Below, in pieces: positions 16,279 to 23,943 of a stretch of DNA of 64,000 bases. The stretch covers positions 124,001 to 188,000 of the forward strand of contig JACPIQ010000068.1 in assembly GCA_016188005.1 (NCBI GenBank), read 5' to 3'. The notes below the pieces were generated by a model. It made no database searches and was not told the origin of the DNA. It saw only the letters and a list, made by a program, of their open reading frames with translations. The position numbers and the translations under genes are program-made. Positions within the stretch are counted from its first letter, which is position 1. Each line of letters starts with the position of its first letter. This stretch comes from Candidatus Rokuibacteriota bacterium. GTDB taxonomy: Bacteria; Methylomirabilota; Methylomirabilia; Rokubacteriales; CSP1-6.

Positions 16279-17595
16279 GTGACCGACTGGATAGCGACCC
16301 TCAAGCAGAAACTCGAGACGAAGACGGCCCGCGTCTCCGTCGTCGGCATGGGCTACGTCGGGCTCTCGCTGGCGGTGGAGCTGGCCAGGGCGGGACTCAA
16401 GGTGCGGGGCGTCGACCTCGACCTCGAGCGAGTGAGCCTGCTCAACCGGGGCACGTCGTACCTGGTGGACGTGTCGAGCGACGCCCTCGCCCCGCTCGTT
16501 GCCGCGGGCACGCTGACGGCCACGACCGGCTTCGAGGAGGCGGGGAGCGCTGACGCCATCATCATCTGCGTCCCCACGCCGCTGCGGAAGAGCAAGGAGC
16601 CCGACATCTCGTTCATCCTCTCGGCGATGGAGCACCTCCTGCCGCGGCTGCGTCGCGGCCAGCTCCTGGTGCTGGAGAGCACCACCTTCCCGGGGACCAC
16701 CGAGGAGGTGGTGCAGCCCAGGCTCGAGTCGATGGGGTTCACGATCGGCACGGACTTCTTCCTGGCCTTCTCGCCCGAGCGCGTGGACCCGGGCAACCAG
16801 CGCTTCACGACGGCCAACATCCCCAAGGTGGTGGGCGGCGTCACGCGGGCCTGCACGGAGCTGGCCGCCGCGCTCTACCGGCACGTGACCTCGAGCGTCT
16901 TCGAGGCCTCCAGCCCACGGGTGGCCGAGACGGCCAAGCTCCTGGAGAACACGTTCCGGAGCGTGAACATCGCGCTGGCGAACGAGCTGGCTTTCGCCTG
17001 CCGGAAGATCGGCGTGGACCCGTGGGAGGTCATCGACGCCGCGGCCACCAAGCCCTTCGGCTTTATGCCCTTCTACCCGGGGCCCGGCATCGGCGGCCAC
17101 TGCATCCCGGTGGATCCGCTCTACCTGTCGTGGAAGATCCGGCTCACCGGCTACGAGGCCCAGTTCATCGCGCTGGCCGACCAGATCAACCGTGCCATGC
17201 CCGAGCACGTCGTCACGCTGGTCGCCGACTCGCTCAACGAGCGCGGCCGGGCGGTCCGCGGGGCCTCGGTGCTCGTCCTGGGCGTCACCTACAAGCCCGA
17301 CGTCAACGACATCCGCGAGTCTCCGGCCCTCGAGATCATCGAGATGCTCGCCCGCAAGGGCGCCCGCCTGTCCTACGCGGACCCGTTCACGCCCCAGCTC
17401 AGTGTGGACGGGCACAAGTTCAGCGCGGTGGAGCCGTCGGGCGAGGCCTTCGCGGCGGCCGACTGCGTGCTGATCCTCACCAACCACTCCGCCTTCGACT
17501 ACGCGGCCGTCGTCGAGCGCGCGCCGCTGGTCGTGGACACCCGCAACGCGCTCAAGGCGTACCGGCGGGCGCACCCGTCGATCGTCACCCTCTGA
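16279..17595 (+). CDS. Nucleotide-sugar 6-dehydrogenase (UDP-GlcNAc/ManNAc type)
   Basis: NAD-dependent four-electron oxidation of a UDP-hexose(amine) C6 to a uronic acid. The 438 residues contain the Rossmann motif VSVVGMGYVGLSLA, FSPERVDPG, a central helix with AETAKLLENTFRSVNIALANE, and the active-site GPGIGGHCIPVDP with catalytic Cys275. A C-terminal UDP-binding domain follows (GVTYKPDVNDIRESPALEI). GHCIPVDP and the neighbouring wecB and glmS genes favour UDP-GlcNAc or UDP-ManNAc as substrate over UDP-glucose. The GTG at 16279 has AGAGGAG upstream. Confidence 0.9.
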   Translation: MTDWIATLKQKLETKTARVSVVGMGYVGLSLAVELARAGLKVRGVDLDLERVSLLNRGTSYLVDVSSDALAPLVAAGTLTATTGFEEAGSADAIIICVPTPLRKSKEPDISFILSAMEHLLPRLRRGQLLVLESTTFPGTTEEVVQPRLESMGFTIGTDFFLAFSPERVDPGNQRFTTANIPKVVGGVTRACTELAAALYRHVTSSVFEASSPRVAETAKLLENTFRSVNIALANELAFACRKIGVDPWEVIDAAATKPFGFMPFYPGPGIGGHCIPVDPLYLSWKIRLTGYEAQFIALADQINRAMPEHVVTLVADSLNERGRAVRGASVLVLGVTYKPDVNDIRESPALEIIEMLARKGARLSYADPFTPQLSVDGHKFSAVEPSGEAFAAADCVLILTNHSAFDYAAVVERAPLVVDTRNALKAYRRAHPSIVTL

Positions 17596-17604
17596 GGAGT
17601 CACC

Positions 17605-18642
17605 ATGGGTATCGTGCTCGTGACGGGCGGTGCTGGGTTCATCGGGTCGCATCTCGTGGATCGGCTCCTCGAGAGCGGCACGGTGGTCCGCGTGCTGGAC
17701 AACCTCTCGACGGGGTCGCTCCGCAACCTCCAGGGGGCGGCTGACGGCCGGGGCGGCGGCAACGGACCGTCGGGAGCACTCGCGCCGGGCCGGCGCCTGG
17801 AGCTCATGATCGGGGATGTGCGGGACGACCGGCTCGTGCGCCGGGCCATGCGCAACGCGGAATGCGTCTTCCACATGGCGGCCGTCCCCCCGAGCCCTGT
17901 CGCCCTCACCAACCCCATGGAGCTGCACACGGTCAACGTCCACGGCACCCTCAACGTCCTCCACGGCGCGGCCACCGAGGGTGTGCCCCGGGTCGTCTTC
18001 GCCTCGTGCGCGTCGGTGTACGGACCCACGGTTGCGACACCCGTCGGCGAGGACTGCCCCGCCCATCCGGTCTCGGTCTTCGCCGCCTCCAAGCTCGCGG
18101 GCGAGATCTACTGTCGCGCCTACCACAGCACCCACGGACTCCAGACGGTCGCGCTCAGGTACTTCAGCGTCTACGGACCCAGGCAGAACGGCATCTCCGG
18201 GGGGGCGCTCGTCCCGGCCCTCATCGACACCCTCAGGCGTCGCGGTCGCCCCCTCATCGCCGGAGACGGCCGGCGCGCCCGGGACTTCCCCTTCGTCGAC
18301 GACGCGGTGGAGGCGACCCGGGCGGCTGCGGTCTCCCCGGGGGCCGCCGGGCGCGTCATCAACGTGGGCTCGGGGCAGCCGGCCTCGGCATTCGAGGTGC
18401 TGGACATCCTCAAGCGGCTGCTCCGGAGCGATGCCGTCCCACGTCTCAGGCAGCGGCCCACCGAGCCCGGCACGCCCATGACAGCCCGCACCACGCTGGC
18501 CACCGAGCTCCTGGGATGCGCGCCGCGGGTGTCGCTGGTGAGCGGCCTCGCCCGGTCGGCCCAGTTCTTCGCCGAGGCGGAGCGGGCGGACGAGCCTCTC
18601 CTGGCCGAGGTGGGGTCCCATGAAGAACGCGCTGACGTTTGA
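17605..18642 (+). CDS. NAD-dependent epimerase/dehydratase family protein with Tyr-to-Phe change
   Basis: Extended short-chain dehydrogenase of 345 residues. It has TGGAGFIGSHLV at the N terminus, the DNLSTG loop, FHMAAVP, FASCASVYGP and ALRYFSVYGPRQ, so the fold and nucleotide-sugar site look whole. The catalytic YxxxK motif reads FAASK: codon TTC at 18079-18081 makes residue 159 Phe where family members have the proton-transferring Tyr (Lys163 is kept). Activity as a normal 4-epimerase or dehydratase is therefore doubtful unless another residue substitutes. It has a GAGGAG site 5 bases before the ATG. Its 3' end overlaps the deacetylase gene by 23 bases. Confidence 0.85.
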   Translation: MGIVLVTGGAGFIGSHLVDRLLESGTVVRVLDNLSTGSLRNLQGAADGRGGGNGPSGALAPGRRLELMIGDVRDDRLVRRAMRNAECVFHMAAVPPSPVALTNPMELHTVNVHGTLNVLHGAATEGVPRVVFASCASVYGPTVATPVGEDCPAHPVSVFAASKLAGEIYCRAYHSTHGLQTVALRYFSVYGPRQNGISGGALVPALIDTLRRRGRPLIAGDGRRARDFPFVDDAVEATRAAAVSPGAAGRVINVGSGQPASAFEVLDILKRLLRSDAVPRLRQRPTEPGTPMTARTTLATELLGCAPRVSLVSGLARSAQFFAEAERADEPLLAEVGSHEERADV

Positions 18643-19480
18643 CGTCGAGGAGTACTTCCACGCCGAGGTCTTCTCCGGCGTTCTTCGTCCCGCGGACTGG
18701 CCGGGGCTGGAGAGCCGGGTCGAGTCCAGCACCAGGCGGCTGCTCGACATCCTCGACCGGGAGCGGGTGCGGGCCACCTTCTTCGTCCTGGGCTGGGTGG
18801 CGGAGCGCCACCCGGCCCTCGTGCGGGAGATCGCGGCGCTGGGCCACGAGATCGGCTGCCACGGCTACGGACACCGGATGATCCAGCACCTGGAGCGCCA
18901 CGAGTTCGCGGAGGACGTCCGGCGCGCCAAGAAGGTGCTGGAGGACACGGCGGGGGCGCCCGTCCTGGGCTACCGGGCCCCCACCTTCTCGGTGATGCGG
19001 GAGACCCTGTGGAGTCTCGAGGTCCTCGGGGAGGCGGGCTTCCTGTACGACTCGAGCATCTTCCCCATCCTGCACGACCGCTACGGGATCCCCGACGCCC
19101 CGCGGTTCCCGCACCGGCTGCCGGTCAACGGTACCGGCGGGATCACCGAGTTCCCGCTCTCGACGGTCACCCTTCTCGGACGCCGCCTCCCGGTGGCCGG
19201 TGGCGGCTACTTCCGCCTCCTGCCCTACGCGATGACGCGCCGGGCGATCTCGCGGTTGAACCTCAGGGAGCGCCAGCCCGCCATCGTCTACCTGCATCCC
19301 TGGGACGTGGATCCGGACCAGCCGAGACAGCCGGTCAACGCCTTCTCCTGGTGGCGGCACACGGTGAACGCGGACAAGGTGGCCGGGCGGCTGCAGCGGC
19401 TCCTGCTGGACTTCCGCTTCGCCCCGGCCTGCGAGGTCCTCGCGGACTCGGATCTCCTGCCCGTCGGAGACCCGCGATGA
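18620..19480 (+). CDS. NodB-type polysaccharide deacetylase of exosortase loci
   Basis: Predicted to remove N-acetyl (or O-acetyl) groups from the polysaccharide. The 286 residues begin with ALTFDVEEYFHAEVF (catalytic Asp region). They contain HEIGCHGYGHRMI with the metal-binding His pair, LGYRAPTFSV, YDSSIFP and a C-terminal segment IVYLHPWDVDPDQPR. This set, including the DUF3473-like C terminus, matches the PEP-CTERM-associated deacetylase family. There is no signal peptide, as in that family. The ATGA overlap with the next gene indicates coupling. Confidence 0.9.
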   Translation: MKNALTFDVEEYFHAEVFSGVLRPADWPGLESRVESSTRRLLDILDRERVRATFFVLGWVAERHPALVREIAALGHEIGCHGYGHRMIQHLERHEFAEDVRRAKKVLEDTAGAPVLGYRAPTFSVMRETLWSLEVLGEAGFLYDSSIFPILHDRYGIPDAPRFPHRLPVNGTGGITEFPLSTVTLLGRRLPVAGGGYFRLLPYAMTRRAISRLNLRERQPAIVYLHPWDVDPDQPRQPVNAFSWWRHTVNADKVAGRLQRLLLDFRFAPACEVLADSDLLPVGDPR

Positions 19481-20565
19481 AGATCGCCGCTGTGGTCGGC
19501 GCCCGGCCGAACTTCGTCAAGATCGCCCCCATCCTGGCCGCCCTCAGGGATCGATCCGAGGCACGGACGACCCTGATCCACACCGGGCAACACTATGACG
19601 TCCGGATGTCGGAGGCCTTCTTCGCCAACCTCGAGATCCCGACGCCGGGCGTGAACCTGGACGTCCGGTCCGGGACGGCGGCGGCCCAGATCGCCGGCGT
19701 GATGCAGCGCCTGGAGCCGGTCCTCGCGGCCTCCCGCCCGGATATCGTCGTCGTGGTGGGCGACGTCAACTCGACGATCGCCGCGGCGCTGACCGCGGTC
19801 AAGGTCGGCGTGCCCGTGGCACACGTGGAGGCCGGGCTCCGGAGCTTCGACCGCACCATGCCCGAGGAGATCAACCGCGTGCTCACGGACGCGATCTCCG
19901 ATCTCCTCTTCACCACCGAACCCGCCGCGCAGGAGAACCTCGCCCGCGAGGGAATCCCGGCCCACCGGGTCCACTTCGTCGGCAACGTCATGATCGATAC
20001 CCTCTTCCGCTACCGGGAGCGAGCGGAGCAGTCGCCGATCCTCGGGACCCTCGGGGTGGAGGCCGGCGCCTACGCCGCGCTCACGCTGCACCGGCCCAGC
20101 AACGTTGACAGCGCCGAGGCGCTGGGTCGCATGGTCTCCGCGGTGGCGCGGATCCAGGCCGAGATCCCGGTGGTGTTCCCGGTGCATCCCCGCACCCGGC
20201 AGCGCCTGGCCGGCATGGGCGGCAGCCTGCCGGCGGTGCCGGGGCTACGGCTCATCGACCCGCTGCCGTACCTCGACTTCGTCTGTCTCATGGCGCACGC
20301 CCGCTGCGTCCTGACCGACTCCGGCGGCATTCAGGAGGAGACCACGGCGCTGGGCATCCCCTGCCTCACGCTCCGGACCAGCACCGAGCGGCCCATCACG
20401 GTGGCGCGCGGGACCAACCGGGTCGTGGGCGTGGAGCCCGAGGCCATCTTCTCGGCCTGGCGACAGATCGCCGAGGGGCGCTGGCCGGCGGGCGAGCTCC
20501 CCGAGCTGTGGGACGGCAAGGCGGCCGAGCGCATCGTGCGGATCCTGCTCGGGTCGGCAAGGTAG
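19477..20565 (+). CDS. wecB: UDP-N-acetylglucosamine 2-epimerase (non-hydrolysing)
   Basis: Interconverts UDP-GlcNAc and UDP-ManNAc, the step before oxidation by the dehydrogenase at 16279. The 362 residues, the usual size, show VVGARPNFVKIAPI, LIHTGQHYDVRMS, VVVVGDVNSTIAAAL, HVEAGLRSFDRTMPEEINR, LTLHRPSNVD, FPVHPRTRQRL and LTDSGGIQEETTALGIPCLTLR (in pieces). These include the GARPN nucleotide-binding and the catalytic Glu/Asp/His residues. The ATG overlaps the TGA of the previous gene by 4 bases. Confidence 0.95.
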   Translation: MKIAAVVGARPNFVKIAPILAALRDRSEARTTLIHTGQHYDVRMSEAFFANLEIPTPGVNLDVRSGTAAAQIAGVMQRLEPVLAASRPDIVVVVGDVNSTIAAALTAVKVGVPVAHVEAGLRSFDRTMPEEINRVLTDAISDLLFTTEPAAQENLAREGIPAHRVHFVGNVMIDTLFRYRERAEQSPILGTLGVEAGAYAALTLHRPSNVDSAEALGRMVSAVARIQAEIPVVFPVHPRTRQRLAGMGGSLPAVPGLRLIDPLPYLDFVCLMAHARCVLTDSGGIQEETTALGIPCLTLRTSTERPITVARGTNRVVGVEPEAIFSAWRQIAEGRWPAGELPELWDGKAAERIVRILLGSAR

Positions 20566-20572
20566 AGGAGCC

Positions 20573-21595
20573 ATGGACGTTCGCGTGCTGAGCGACGAGA
20601 CTGTCGAGTGGGACGCCTTCGTCCGCGGAACGCCGGACGGCAGCCCCTTCCACCTGATCGCCTGGAAGCACGCCGTCCAGACGGCCTTCGGCCACCGCCC
20701 CCACTACCTCTTCGCCGGAGGCGCCACGGGCATCGAGGGCGTGCTGCCGCTCTTCGAGGTGCGCGGGCCGCTCGGAGGCCGGGCCCTCGTCTCGGTCCCT
20801 TACGGTGTCTACGGAGGCATCTGCGCCCGGTCCGGGGAGGTCCGCCAGGCGCTGCTCGACTCGGCGAGCGGGCTGGCCCGGCGGCTCGGCGCTCGCTACG
20901 TGGAGCTGCGCCACCGGGCGCCCCAGCGAATGAACCTTCCCACCAAGGCACTCTACGTGAGCTTCTCGCGGCCCATCTCGCCTTCCGAGGACGAGAACCT
21001 CGCGGCCATCCCTCGCAAGCAGCGGCGGATGACGCGCCAGGGCGCCAAGTTCGGACTGCGCGTCGAATTCGGGCCGGAGCACCTCGACGGCTTCTATGAC
21101 ATCTACGCCTCGAGCGTCCACATGCTCGGCTCGCCGGTCTTCCCGCGGGGCCTCTTCCATGCCATCGCACAGGAGTTCGGCAAGGACTGCGAGCTCCTGA
21201 CGGTCTGGAAGGACGCCCGGATGGTCGCCGGGGTCCTGACGCTCCTCTACGAGGACCAGGTCCTGCCCTATTACGGCGGTGCCCTGCGGGAGGCCTTCCA
21301 GTACGCCGTGAACGACTTCATGTACTGGGAGCTCATGTGTCACGCTGCCCGGGCCGGCTTCCGCCTCTTCGATTTCGGCCGGAGCCGCGAGGGCACCGGG
21401 CCCTACCACTTCAAGCGCCACTGGGGCTTCGAGCCGGAGCCCCTGCCCTACCAGTACGTGCTGCGGGACGGCGCGGCGCTGCCAAACCTGAGCCCCTCCA
21501 ACCCGAAGATGCGCCTGGCGGTCGAGACGTGGAAGCGGCTGCCCCTGGGTCTGACCAAGCGCATCGGCCCGACGCTCACGAAGTACTTGCCCTAG
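20573..21595 (+). CDS. FemAB-like GNAT protein of exosortase EPS loci
   Basis: The 340 residues contain two GNAT-like halves, as in FemAB peptidyltransferases. Seen are SPFHLIAWKHAVQTAFGHRP, LVSVPYGVYGGICA, YVELRHR, IPRKQRRMTRQGAKFGL, FYDIYASSVHMLGSPVFP, YYGGALREAFQYAVNDFMYWEL and LFDFGRSREGTGPYHFKRHWGFEP (in parts). This pattern matches the PEP-CTERM/XrtA FemAB family (TIGR03019-like). It may transfer an aminoacyl or acyl group to the glycan; the donor is unknown. GAGGAG precedes the ATG. It is the first of two FemAB/GNAT-like genes in the locus. Confidence 0.88.
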   Translation: MDVRVLSDETVEWDAFVRGTPDGSPFHLIAWKHAVQTAFGHRPHYLFAGGATGIEGVLPLFEVRGPLGGRALVSVPYGVYGGICARSGEVRQALLDSASGLARRLGARYVELRHRAPQRMNLPTKALYVSFSRPISPSEDENLAAIPRKQRRMTRQGAKFGLRVEFGPEHLDGFYDIYASSVHMLGSPVFPRGLFHAIAQEFGKDCELLTVWKDARMVAGVLTLLYEDQVLPYYGGALREAFQYAVNDFMYWELMCHAARAGFRLFDFGRSREGTGPYHFKRHWGFEPEPLPYQYVLRDGAALPNLSPSNPKMRLAVETWKRLPLGLTKRIGPTLTKYLP

Positions 21596-21604
21596 GACCC
21601 CCAC

Positions 21605-22843
21605 ATGAACATTCTCATGCTCGGCCGCTGGCTGCCCGTTCCCCGCCGTGTCGAGGAGGTGGGACGGGAGTACCGGTTCGCGCGCTGCCTCGCACGGTCC
21701 CACCGGCTCACGCTCGCCTTCGTCACCGACGAGCCCAATCCGGTCGGCTGCGTCTCGGCGCTCCGCGAGGAGTTCGGCGACATCGAGTTCGCCGTGGTGC
21801 CGCGCGGCTGGAAGACGGTGTCCAGCGCCGTGCGCCTCGCGACCGGCGAGTCCTGCACCATGGCCTATCACCGCTCGGAGGCCCTCAGCACCCGGCTCGG
21901 CGACCGGGTGCGCACCTCCCGCTACGACCTCGTCCTCGTCTCGGCATCGAGCATGATCCGCTACGCCCTGGAGCTGGGGACGGACATCCCGGTCCTCATG
22001 GACTTCGGGGACATCGACTCGGAGTGGTGGCTGCGCCAGGCCCAGGTCCGCGCGTTCCCCGGCGCGAGCTTCTACCGGACGGAGGGCATGCGGCTCCGGC
22101 TGGCGGAGGCCGCCGTCGCCCGGCGGGCCGCCCGCTGTCTCGTCGGCAGCCCCCAGGGCGCGCGTGTGCTGGCGACCTTCGCCCCCTGGGCTCCCACGAC
22201 GGCCATCCCCAACGGCGTGGACTCCGACTACTTCACCCCGGGGCTCCGGCTCCCGTCGGCGCCGACGGCCCTCTGCGTGAGCGCCATCGAGACCGACGGC
22301 GACGCGGAGGCCGCCGCCGAGTTCTGCCGATCGGTGCTCCCGCGCGTCCTGGCCCGCATCCCGGACGCGCGCTTCGTCGTGCCCGCCCGGCAGGCGCCAC
22401 CGTCCATCCGCGCGCTCGAGCAGATCCCCGGCGTGGTGGTCGCAGCGCCCGTGAGCGACGTGCGCCCATTCCTCCACCGCGCGGCCATCGCCATCGCCCC
22501 CCTGGCAGCCCCCCGCGGACTGCAGACGGGGGTTCTCGAGGCCATGGCCAGCGGCGTGCCCGTCGTGACGACCTCCCAGGGGATCGAGGGGATCGCTGCC
22601 ACGCGGGGCCGTCACCTCCACGTGGAGGACGGCACTCCCGGCTTCAGCCAGCGGGTGACGGAGCTCCTCGAGGATCCGGGGCTCCGCGCCGAGATCGGCG
22701 CCCAGGGACGGGACTTCGTCCAGACGCACCATTCCTGGGACGCCGCGAGCGCGCAGCTGCTGGAGCTGGTCGAGACGGTCGTGCCCAAGGGACGGCCGGC
22801 CCGGCATGCGCCACGCGAGTCGAGGGTGCGCGTCGGGACATGA
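21605..22843 (+). CDS. GT4-type glycosyltransferase of exosortase loci
   Basis: The 412 residues have a GT-B fold. The N terminus is MNILMLGRWLPVPRRVEEVGREYRFARCLAR. A family-typical DFGDIDSEWW motif lies near the middle, followed by AIPNGVDSDYFTPG and C-terminal GLQTGVLEAMASGVPVVTT with the donor-binding Glu. This corresponds to the exosortase-associated sugar transferase family (TIGR03087-like). A second member lies at 62403. The acceptor and donor cannot be told from sequence. ATGA overlap with the next gene. Confidence 0.88.
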   Translation: MNILMLGRWLPVPRRVEEVGREYRFARCLARSHRLTLAFVTDEPNPVGCVSALREEFGDIEFAVVPRGWKTVSSAVRLATGESCTMAYHRSEALSTRLGDRVRTSRYDLVLVSASSMIRYALELGTDIPVLMDFGDIDSEWWLRQAQVRAFPGASFYRTEGMRLRLAEAAVARRAARCLVGSPQGARVLATFAPWAPTTAIPNGVDSDYFTPGLRLPSAPTALCVSAIETDGDAEAAAEFCRSVLPRVLARIPDARFVVPARQAPPSIRALEQIPGVVVAAPVSDVRPFLHRAAIAIAPLAAPRGLQTGVLEAMASGVPVVTTSQGIEGIAATRGRHLHVEDGTPGFSQRVTELLEDPGLRAEIGAQGRDFVQTHHSWDAASAQLLELVETVVPKGRPARHAPRESRVRVGT

Positions 22844-23943
22844 AGGTGCGGCGGGTGGAGTCCCCGGAGGAGTTCGAGGCCCTGGCGCCCGTGTGGCGGG
22901 AGGTCGCCACCGCAGGCGGATGCGCCTCGCCCTTTCTCAGCCATGACTGGTTCGCCTGCTGCTGGCGCGCCGCCGTCCCGGCCCGCCGTCCGCTCCTGCT
23001 CCTCGTGGAGGACACCGCCGGTCCCGTCGCCCTGGTCCCGCTGGCGCGCTGGGGCGCGCGGCTGCGAGGCCTGCCCGTCAAGGTGCTCGGCACGCTGGAC
23101 GCCCCCGACACGCCGTTCGTCGACTGGCCCATGGCCGGCGGCCCGGAACAGGTCACCGACGCCGTGATGGCGCACCTCGTCGCGCGCGGGGACTGGGACC
23201 TGCTGATCCTCGACAAGATGCCCGTGGATTCCCCGATCGTGAAGGTCCTCGAGTCCAGGACTCCCGGCGGCGTCCCCTGCCAGCGCGCGGCCACCCTCCG
23301 CTCGCCGTACCTCGACGTGAGCGGGACCTGGGAGGCCTTCTGGTCGCAGACGAGCCAGCGCTTCAAGAAGACCTTCCGCAGCGTGCGGAATCGTCTCGAG
23401 AAGGCGGGGTGCGTCGGCGTCGAGGAGCACCGGAATCTCGCCGTGGACGGCGGCCCCTTCGCCGAGGCGCTGGACGTGTCCCTGCGCAGCTGGAAGGGGC
23501 CGCGCCGCCTGGCCATGGGCAACATGCCGGGGATGCCGGAGTTCTTCCGCGGGCTCACGGAGCGCGCCAGCGCGCGGGGATGGCTCCGGCTCTGGGTGCT
23601 GAGGCTCGACGGGCGCGCGGTGGCCACCGAGTACCAGCTGGAGGCAGACGGCCACGTCCACGCGCTCCGGGCCGACTTCGACGCGAGCCTCCCGGAGGAT
23701 CTCTCGCCGGGCGCCCATCTCAGCGGCCACATCGTCCGGGCCCTCTTCGACCGTGAGGGGGTGCACGAGTACGACATGGGACCCGGCGACAACGAGTACA
23801 AGTCACGCTGGGCCATGGGCGCCCACGAGACGGTCCGGCTCCGGCTCTTCCATCCCGGCATCTACGGCAAGTCCCTCTTCGCCATGGAGACCCGGGCCGT
23901 GCCCGCGCTCCGGCGCCTCCGTCGAGGGCTCTCCGCATCATGA
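22840..23943 (+). CDS. GNAT/CelD-like acyltransferase
   Basis: The 367 residues resemble the CelD/BcsL acetyltransferase group of cellulose and EPS loci. Seen are FLSHDWFACCWRAA, LVEDTAGPVALVPLARW, TSQRFKKTFRSVRNRLEKAG (the basic helix typical of the group), ALDVSLRSWKG, GWLRLWVLRLDGRAVATEYQL, HALRADFDASLPEDLSPGAHL and YDMGPGDNEYKSRWA. Possible roles are O- or N-acylation of the glycan. It is coupled on both sides by 4-bp overlaps with the glycosyltransferase and the asparagine-synthetase-like gene. Confidence 0.8.
   Translation: MKVRRVESPEEFEALAPVWREVATAGGCASPFLSHDWFACCWRAAVPARRPLLLLVEDTAGPVALVPLARWGARLRGLPVKVLGTLDAPDTPFVDWPMAGGPEQVTDAVMAHLVARGDWDLLILDKMPVDSPIVKVLESRTPGGVPCQRAATLRSPYLDVSGTWEAFWSQTSQRFKKTFRSVRNRLEKAGCVGVEEHRNLAVDGGPFAEALDVSLRSWKGPRRLAMGNMPGMPEFFRGLTERASARGWLRLWVLRLDGRAVATEYQLEADGHVHALRADFDASLPEDLSPGAHLSGHIVRALFDREGVHEYDMGPGDNEYKSRWAMGAHETVRLRLFHPGIYGKSLFAMETRAVPALRRLRRGLSAS

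Noticed and set aside
13939-18777. 1612-codon open frame on the minus strand opposite the kinase, dehydrogenase and epimerase genes
   Set aside because: It lies fully antisense to well-recognised genes, reads as Arg/Gly/His/Val-rich low-similarity sequence, and is explained by high GC that removes stop codons.
20396-22807. 803-codon minus-strand open frame opposite wecB, FemAB-like and glycosyltransferase genes
   Set aside because: Shadow of three recognised plus-strand genes.
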